A stretch of DNA of 64,000 bases. Origin: DATKJS01 sp050015275 (lineage in GTDB: Bacteria > Acidobacteriota > Aminicenantia > Aminicenantales > Saccharicenantaceae). The stretch lies in contig JBEKBS010000005.1 in NCBI GenBank assembly GCA_050015275.1, positions 62,001 through 126,000 on the forward strand, given 5' to 3'. Position numbers and translations under genes: made by a program. A model generated the notes under the pieces. The model was not told the origin of the DNA. It saw only the letters and a program-made list of their open reading frames with translations, and did not search any database. Shown here one piece after another: positions 58,944-64,000 of this stretch (position 1 is the first letter of the stretch; each line of letters begins with the position of its first letter).

Positions 58944-60281
58944 TCAGTTCATTTCCTTCAGCCAGTGACGCTCGATCTCTTCGAGAGTCTTGCCCTTGGT
59001 CTCGGGCAGATAGAAGATCATGAAGACGAGGTCGAGGGCGCACATGACGGCGTAGATCCAGAACGCGGCCGATGAGCTGAGCCTGTCCGAGATGACCGGG
59101 AAGGTCAGCGTCACCGCGAAATCGGCCAGCCAGAGGATGAGCGTCGCGATGCCCATGGCCGCCCCGCGCATCCGGATGGGGAAGATCTCCGCCATGACGA
59201 CCCACACCAGAGGCCCCATGGCCGAGGCGAAGAACGCGATATAGAGAAGGATGATGAACAGCAGCGCCGACGGTGGCAGGAACGGGGACTTGAACGCCGC
59301 GCCGAGGAGGACGAGCGAGAATCCCATCCCGCCCGTGGCGACCAGGAGGAGCGGCCTCCGCCCGACGCGATCGGCCAGGACGATGGCCACGACCGTGAAG
59401 ATCATGTTCGTGAAGCCGACAATCGTCGACTGGCCGATGGCCGACAACCGGGTGAACCCGGCGCTCTCGAAGATCCTCGGCGCGTAATAGAGGATGGCGT
59501 TGATGCCCGTGATCTGTTGGAAGACGGCCAGGACGACGGCGATGAAAAGAGGCCTCCGGAACCCTGGCTGGAAGAGCTCGCTGAAAGACCCTTTCTCCAG
59601 GGCCAATGTCTCCTTGATGCCGTGGATCTCCCGCGCGGCGATCTCGGCCGTGTTGACCCGAGCGAGGACGCGGCCGGCTTCCTCCTCGCGGCCGCGCTTC
59701 ACGAGCCAGCGCGGGCTCTCCGGGACGCGGAGGAGAAGCAGGAAGAAGAGGACGGACGGGATGGCTCCGGTCGCGTACATGTACCGCCAGTTCGACGGCC
59801 CCGCCCCGGCGAAGACCCAGTTGACGAAGTAGGCGAGGAGGATCCCCGTGACGATGGCCATCTGGTTGACCGAGACGAGCGCGCCCCGGACCCGGGCCGG
59901 CGCGATCTCGGCAATGTAAAGCGGCGAGAGGACGGCCGCCGACCCGATCCCGAGGCCGCCGATAAAGCGGAAAATGACGAATTCGGTGATATTCCGCGGG
60001 ATAGCGCAGCCGATCGCCGAGACGAAAAAGAGGACGGCCGAGATGAGCATGAACCGCCGGCGGCCGATCCGGTCGCTGACCGGACCGGCCAGCCCCGCCC
60101 CGAACATGCAGCCGATGAGGACGACGCTGACCGCCCATCCCTCCTGGAGTGAGTTGAGCGAGAACTGCTCTTTCATGTAGCGGGTGGCGCCGGCGACGAT
60201 GGCCGTGTCGAAACCGAAGATCAGGCCGCCGATGGCGGCGACGATGGTGACGGCGATGACATAAAACGCGGTTCTCTTCAT
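58944..60281 (-). CDS. MFS sugar porter
   Basis: The 445-residue protein has 12 transmembrane segments with all sugar-porter family marks: G-F-D-T-A-I-V-A-G in helix 1, D-R-I-G-R-R-R between helices 2 and 3, P-L-Y-I-A-E-I-A-P-A-R-V-R-G-A-L, P-E-S-P-R-W-L, Q-Q-I-T-G-I-N-A-I-L-Y-Y in helix 7 and P-E-T-K-G-K-T-L-E-E-I-E at the C terminus. It is of XylE/AraE/GlcP type and imports a monosaccharide with protons. GAGG lies 5 nt before the ATG. Confidence 0.95.
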   Translation of the reverse strand: MKRTAFYVIAVTIVAAIGGLIFGFDTAIVAGATRYMKEQFSLNSLQEGWAVSVVLIGCMFGAGLAGPVSDRIGRRRFMLISAVLFFVSAIGCAIPRNITEFVIFRFIGGLGIGSAAVLSPLYIAEIAPARVRGALVSVNQMAIVTGILLAYFVNWVFAGAGPSNWRYMYATGAIPSVLFFLLLLRVPESPRWLVKRGREEEAGRVLARVNTAEIAAREIHGIKETLALEKGSFSELFQPGFRRPLFIAVVLAVFQQITGINAILYYAPRIFESAGFTRLSAIGQSTIVGFTNMIFTVVAIVLADRVGRRPLLLVATGGMGFSLVLLGAAFKSPFLPPSALLFIILLYIAFFASAMGPLVWVVMAEIFPIRMRGAAMGIATLILWLADFAVTLTFPVISDRLSSSAAFWIYAVMCALDLVFMIFYLPETKGKTLEEIERHWLKEMN

Positions 60282-60649
60282 CTCGTCCTCATATTGTATT
60301 CGAAAAAATCGGGATTATTCTTTCACCGATAAGGTCGGACGGGTCCTGTCCCGGCAGTGTCCCCGAGCGGACTTCGCTCCACCCATCCCCCCGAGGGCGG
60401 AGGGGAAAACGCCCCCTCCTGAACCACCCCTCCCGCACTCGGCTGCTTCAGCCGAGTGCTCGGACCAGGGGGAAGCCGCCCCTTGGAACCCCCGGCGCTC
60501 TCGCGCAATCCCCTTCCGCTCGTCCGTCGAAGAGCACCGCCGGGCCACCCATCCGATCTTTTCATAAAGCCCGACTCAGCCCTCCAGCGCCCTCCTCCGG
60601 GAGCTCCCCTCGCATCGATCTCATATTGCTCCAGCCTTCGCCCGCGGAT
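60282..60649. other. 368-bp intergenic region, C-rich with several strong hairpins
   Basis: No gene is convincing here. Several stems occur in a row: GAGCG/CGCTC (60365-60379), GGAGGGG/CCCCTCC (around 60399-60419), the perfect CACTCGGCTG/CAGCCGAGTG with a 3-nt loop (60436-60458) and CCAGGGG/CCCCTTGG (around 60465-60486). Base composition is strongly strand-biased (C-rich on plus). This looks like a structured RNA or a hairpin-rich mobile repeat. The leader and promoter of the sugar porter occupy the first 60 bp or so. Confidence 0.5.
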
Positions 60650-61909
60650 CTAGTTCCCCCCATTGAATTCTTTGACGGCGTCGAGCATCGCGACGATGTT
60701 CCGGATGGGGACGTTGGCCTGGATGTTGTGGACGGCGTTGAAGACGAACCCTCCGCCCTTGCCGAAGACTTCGCAACGGCGCAGGACTTCGTCCCGGACC
60801 TCCTCGGGCTTCCCGAAAGCGAGGGTCTTCTGAGTGTCGACGCCCCCTCCCCAGAAAACGATGTCCTTCCCGAAATCGGCCTTGAGCTTTGCGGCATCCA
60901 TTCCCGCGGCCGAAACCTGGACGGGATTGAGGATGTCGAAGCCGCTCTCCATGAAGGCCGGGATGAGCGTCCGGACGGCGCCGCAGGAGTGTTTGAAGGT
61001 TTTCCAGGCCGTATGCTTGTGGATCCAATCGTTGATCCGCCGGTAATACGGGAGGTAGAGCTCGCGGAAGGCCGCGGGCGAACAAAACGTGGACTGCTGG
61101 GTGCCGAAGTCCGTGCCGCAGATGAAGACGGCCTGGACCCTGTCGCCGACACGGGCGTGGATCTTCTCGAGGTTCTTGAGGGCGATATCGGTCTGGCGCT
61201 CGAAGACCTTGTGGATATAGGGCCGGCGGGTCAGGGTCGAGACGTACCATTCCTCGACGTCCCGGATGCCCTTAGGATGCTTGAGGAACGGCGCCGGGAC
61301 GAGGGCGATATCGCCGAGGGCCGTGCCGCCGAAGTTTGCGATGACGCCCCGGCCCGTGGCGGCGGCCGCCCGGCTCGACGCGTCGAAATAGTCGAGGGCC
61401 GCGTCCGATACCGGGCCGAACTCCTCGAGGTTGTCCTCCGGATCCAGGCGGGAGTTGTCGATCGGCTCCTGGCGGACGATGGTGTCGAAAAAGAAGCCGT
61501 TCTTGGGCAGCCGGCCGGCCGGCGGGGCGGACCTGTCACCCTTCGGATAAATGAGCGTATCGCCGTTCGCGTCGTTCGTCACCTGAAAATGCTCCGAAAC
61601 GAGGACCTCCCGGCCGTTGTCCATCCGCCAGGGCTTCCAGTTCTCGTTCCGGAAGCCGAAGAGGGTTTCCATTCCCCAGACGCCTTCGACGTCGAGGCCG
61701 AGGACGCGCTGGAGGTCCTCGTCGATCCAGCCCAGCATCTGGTAGGGCTCGTGGAGTTTGACGGGACGCTTCTCGAGGCCGTAGTGCTCCCGCAGGCCGA
61801 TGACGCAGTTGACGTGCATGCCGGTGACGGCCGTCCCGTTGAAGTCGACCGGGATCCGGTCGGGCTCCTTATGGTTGAGGGCGGCGGCCAGGCGTTCTCG
61901 ACTCGTCAT
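60650..61909 (-). CDS. uroporphyrinogen decarboxylase-like protein
   Basis: The ATG at 61909 (GGAGG 5 nt upstream) gives 419 residues; the frame continues upstream to 61960 without a better signal. It starts M-T-S-R-E-R-L-A-A-A-L-N-H-K-E-P-D-R-I-P-V-D, the standard opening of URO-D-superfamily members outside haem synthesis. F-K-H-S-C-G-A-V-R-T-L-I-P and D-I-L-N-P-V-Q-V-S-A are the conserved methylcobamide/CoM methyltransferase-like barrel blocks, with the H-S-C-G zinc-ligand motif seen in MtaA-type enzymes. The 419-residue length is near the CmuA C-terminal and sugar-cluster types. The substrate is unknown, possibly a methylated or oxidised sugar. Confidence 0.9.
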   Translation of the reverse strand: MTSRERLAAALNHKEPDRIPVDFNGTAVTGMHVNCVIGLREHYGLEKRPVKLHEPYQMLGWIDEDLQRVLGLDVEGVWGMETLFGFRNENWKPWRMDNGREVLVSEHFQVTNDANGDTLIYPKGDRSAPPAGRLPKNGFFFDTIVRQEPIDNSRLDPEDNLEEFGPVSDAALDYFDASSRAAAATGRGVIANFGGTALGDIALVPAPFLKHPKGIRDVEEWYVSTLTRRPYIHKVFERQTDIALKNLEKIHARVGDRVQAVFICGTDFGTQQSTFCSPAAFRELYLPYYRRINDWIHKHTAWKTFKHSCGAVRTLIPAFMESGFDILNPVQVSAAGMDAAKLKADFGKDIVFWGGGVDTQKTLAFGKPEEVRDEVLRRCEVFGKGGGFVFNAVHNIQANVPIRNIVAMLDAVKEFNGGN

Positions 61910-61931
61910 CGTGGCCTCCAAGGTTCTCCCC

Positions 61932-61960
61932 AGATTACCCATTTTGAGCCCTGTTTGCAA
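61932..61960 (-). promoter_or_regulatory. promoter of the UroD-like gene
   Basis: On the minus strand, TTGCAA (61955-61960), a 17-bp spacer and TAATCT (61932-61937) lie 22 bp before the ATG at 61909. Confidence 0.5.
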
Positions 61961-62103
61961 TAACGGGGCCGGCAGGGAGGGCCCTCATGGGCGTGGCCGG
62001 AAGAATTGGGGCGGAGGTGCGCGACACCGTAATTCTGGCAAGTACTTGAAACGGGTCCTTGGGCCTTCTCGGCCCGGGCAATGTCCGAGCGCGCATCTCG
62101 GCC

Positions 62104-63021
62104 TCAGCCCGATTGAGCGTGCTTGATGAACGTCCCGTTCCGGTATTCGCGGAAAGCGGTCCGCAGCTCCTCCTGGGTGTTCATGACAATCGGGCCCTGC
62201 CAGGCGACGGGCTCCCCGAGAGGGCGGCCCGAGATGAGCAGGATACGGACAGAAGAGTCCGTCGTAGACACTTTGATCCGGCCGCCGTCGCCGAAGAGGA
62301 TGACGGAGTGGTCTCCCAGGAAGGACTTTCGCTCGAGGTCGAAGTAACTGGCCGGCTCGATGTCGTAAGCCGACAAACCCGTCTCGTCCGAGAAGCAGCC
62401 CTGGCCCTCGATAACGTACGCCAGGACCGTGTGGCCGGATTTGGTCGGATGGACGAACGAAGCGCCCGGGGGGAGGGAGACGTCGAGGTATTCCGGCTCG
62501 ATGACGATGTCGCGGACCGGTCCCTCGATCTTGCCGACCCGGCCGCAGATGATCCGGACCGTGGCCCCTCCGGGAAGCTCGACTTCCGGGATATCCGCCT
62601 TCTTCACGTCGCGGTAGCGCGGATTCATCATCTTCTGCGACGCGGGCAGGTTGGCCCAGAGCTGGAAGCCGCCCATGCGGCCGTCCTCGCCGCCCTTGGG
62701 CATCTCCTGGTGGATGATGCCGCTCCCGGCCGTCATCCACTGGACGTCGCCCGGCCCGATGACGCCCTTGTTGCCCAGGCTGTCGCCGTGCTCGGCCGTG
62801 CCGCGGATCATGTAAGTGATCGTCTCGATGCCGCGGTGCGGGTGCCAAGGGAAGCCGGGCAGGTACCGCTCGGGGTCGTCTTGCCGGAAATCGTCGAACA
62901 TGAGGAAGGGATCGAACATCGGGACCTCGCGGAAGCCGAAGCCGCGATGGAGATGGACGCCGGCCCCCTCGAGAGTGGGCTGGCTGATGAGGACCTTCTT
63001 GATCTTGCGCGCCTTTTCCAT
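62104..63021 (-). CDS. pirin-family cupin protein
   Basis: The ATG at 63021 (GAGGTG 6 nt upstream) gives 305 residues; the upstream continuation to 63396 is a shadow of the next gene. The N-terminal cupin has the pirin metal motif: W-H-P-H-R-G-I-E-T-I-T-Y (H60, H62) and A-G-S-G-I-I-H-Q-E-M-P (H104, E106). The opening G-V-H-L-H-R-G-F-G and D-P-F-L-M-F-D-D-F are family hallmarks. Bacterial pirins are quercetin 2,3-dioxygenase-like or regulate metabolism and redox; the role here is open. It lies 53 bp after the CocE-type gene. Confidence 0.95.
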   Translation of the reverse strand: MEKARKIKKVLISQPTLEGAGVHLHRGFGFREVPMFDPFLMFDDFRQDDPERYLPGFPWHPHRGIETITYMIRGTAEHGDSLGNKGVIGPGDVQWMTAGSGIIHQEMPKGGEDGRMGGFQLWANLPASQKMMNPRYRDVKKADIPEVELPGGATVRIICGRVGKIEGPVRDIVIEPEYLDVSLPPGASFVHPTKSGHTVLAYVIEGQGCFSDETGLSAYDIEPASYFDLERKSFLGDHSVILFGDGGRIKVSTTDSSVRILLISGRPLGEPVAWQGPIVMNTQEELRTAFREYRNGTFIKHAQSG

Positions 63022-63074
63022 GGGAGGCACCTCTTCTTCTATCTCCCGATATTCTACCACGAGGCCGCCGACGA

Positions 63075-64000
63075 CTATTGAAAAACCCTCGGAATCGTCT
63101 CCTGCCACTCCCGTTTGCGGACAAGCCGGCCGTTTTCGAGGATCCGGCGGACGAATGTGGCGTGGAAATCCCTCGCGTCGGAGCGGATATCGACGGATGT
63201 CAGGACGTCGATCGTCCGTCCGGGGAGTTCGATCCGGTCGCTGTCCTCCCCGAGGAACCGGGACTTTGCCGGCTCGGACTCGTTCGTTTCGTAGACGTTC
63301 TTTTCGGTCGCCTCGAAGCGACGGTCCCGGATTTCGTAGCGGCTCTTCCCGCTCCACGTGTAAGTGATCAAGCCGCGGGCCGTATCGCGCTTCCATTCGT
63401 TCGTGCCCTGGGGCCAGACGTCGCTCCCAAGGTCCTGGGCGTCCGTCCGGACCTCGCGTTTCTCGGCAGGTCTGAACGCCGGCGCCCCGAGCCGTCCGGT
63501 CTGGACGAGAGGGAGTTCGATATGTGTCGCCTCAACGCCTGTGACAAGAGTTGTCGTCATGAGATAAGGCGTGGGCCAGATCATCGGAAATAGGGAGTTA
63601 GAGACGGAGAGGCGAACGCGATGGCCAGTTTGAAAAGTCCACGTCGTCAAGTGGAGTTCAAACCCAAGGTCATAGGTTTCCCCGCGGGCCAGAGGTTCGG
63701 GCTGAAGGCGGGAGCGACGCTGGGAGCCGTTGAGAAGGCCGCCGGTAACGAGCGCCACACGGCCGTCCGGGAAAATATCTTCGAGCCGCGCCGCCCAATG
63801 GGCCAGTGGAGCGTCGGCCTTGACGCGAAGCCGAACGCGGGGAAGCCCGATGATTTCCAGCTTCTCTCGCAGGACATCGCTGTCATAGACGAGGCCCCCC
63901 GCGTCGTCCGGCCGCATGTCGCCCGTCGGCTCGCCCCACCATAATCCCGTGCTGATGCCGTAGCTTGGGACATAGAACAAGGCGTCGGCGTCCGCCGACC
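63075..64000 (-). CDS. CocE/NonD-type hydrolase, C-terminal part, cut by the window edge
   Basis: The frame is open to the right edge, so about half of the protein (more than 300 residues) is visible. It shows the C-terminal beta-sandwich of X-Pro dipeptidyl-peptidase/CocE proteins: G-L-V-Y-D-S-D-V-L-R-E-K-L-E-I-I-G, then D-G-R-V-A-L-V-T-G-G-L-L-N and G-H-R-V-R-L-S-V-S-N-S-L-F-P. The alpha/beta-hydrolase nucleophile domain lies outside the window. After about residue 190, a further 110-residue segment (from R-T-D-A-Q-D-L-G) extends past the usual end. It hydrolyses acyl or peptide bonds and may be exported, but the N terminus is not seen. Confidence 0.88.
   Translation of the reverse strand, partial: SADADALFYVPSYGISTGLWWGEPTGDMRPDDAGGLVYDSDVLREKLEIIGLPRVRLRVKADAPLAHWAARLEDIFPDGRVALVTGGLLNGSQRRSRLQPEPLARGETYDLGFELHLTTWTFQTGHRVRLSVSNSLFPMIWPTPYLMTTTLVTGVEATHIELPLVQTGRLGAPAFRPAEKREVRTDAQDLGSDVWPQGTNEWKRDTARGLITYTWSGKSRYEIRDRRFEATEKNVYETNESEPAKSRFLGEDSDRIELPGRTIDVLTSVDIRSDARDFHATFVRRILENGRLVRKREWQETIPRVFQ

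Noticed and set aside
60456..60653. A 65-codon frame in the hairpin-rich intergenic region
   Set aside because: Its Pro/Arg/Ser-rich product lacks a ribosome-binding site and coincides with strong hairpins.
62003..62035. An imperfect palindrome (GAATT ... GGTG/CACC ... AATTC) after the pirin gene, resembling the 21961 repeat
   Set aside because: Similarity to the other repeat is limited to a few bases, so I could not call it the same family.
1..64000. tRNA, rRNA and CRISPR arrays
   Set aside because: I looked for tRNA T-loop motifs, rRNA blocks and regular direct repeats and found none.

Overview
The window is a high-GC, gene-dense stretch of chromosome from a diderm bacterium. The outer membrane is implied by lipoproteins, a Mla/MCE lipid-transport operon and periplasmic enzymes. 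Tat-exported Gfo/Idh/MocA oxidoreductases, xylose-isomerase-like TIM barrels, ThuA, UroD-like proteins, abundant secreted peptidases and clean sigma70-type promoters together suggest an Acidobacteriota/Aminicenantes-like organism living on sugars and peptides. That placement is inference from gene content; there is no rRNA or tRNA here to confirm it. I found no CRISPR array, prophage, transposase or tRNA.

Layout. 0-6.7 kb: truncated ThuA gene, diguanylate cyclase, small exported protein, metallo-beta-lactamase-fold hydrolase, an Agl23-like membrane protein coupled to a discoidin-like secreted protein, and a frameshifted apbE. 6.8-8.3 kb: a RHH/RelE-type toxin-antitoxin pair and a DUF2975/XRE pair, each with a readable promoter and operator-like repeats. 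8.3-21.9 kb, all on the minus strand: a sugar-redox island with four Gfo/Idh/MocA oxidoreductases (three with Tat signals), two TIM-barrel sugar isomerases (one with a Tat signal), an SDR, a secreted HEAT-repeat protein and, at the distal end, a heptaheme cytochrome c and a b-type cytochrome translationally coupled to one of the oxidoreductases. 22-30.6 kb: lipocalin flanked by short dispersed repeats, a probably leaderless exported protein, YyaL-type thioredoxin-fold protein, S9 peptidase, PPIase lipoprotein and GH29 fucosidase. 30.7-32.8 kb: Fur/PerR regulator plus catalase with an autoregulatory box. 32.8-45.6 kb: S8 peptidase, sodium/solute symporter, methyltransferase, a 216-bp element with 21-bp inverted ends, sigma54 activator, IadA-NhaC operon, degenerate PlsC-like protein, POT peptide transporter and beta-lactamase-fold hydrolase. 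45.9-49.8 kb: tandem M14 carboxypeptidases, the first apparently catalytically dead. 49.8-64 kb: two UroD-like proteins, a large malectin lipoprotein, the mla operon, CPBP protease, sugar porter, a C-rich hairpin-dense intergenic region, pirin and a truncated CocE-type hydrolase.

How the genes may work together. Proteins are cut outside the cytoplasm (S8, S9, M14), peptides enter through the POT transporter, and isoaspartyl peptides are cleaved by IadA coupled to an NhaC antiporter. Sugars are released (GH29, malectin lipoprotein), apparently oxidised and isomerised partly in the periplasm by Tat-exported enzymes, and imported by SSS or MFS porters. The Gfo-cytochrome c-cytochrome b operon is the most unusual assembly: it suggests sugar oxidation wired directly to a membrane electron-transfer chain.
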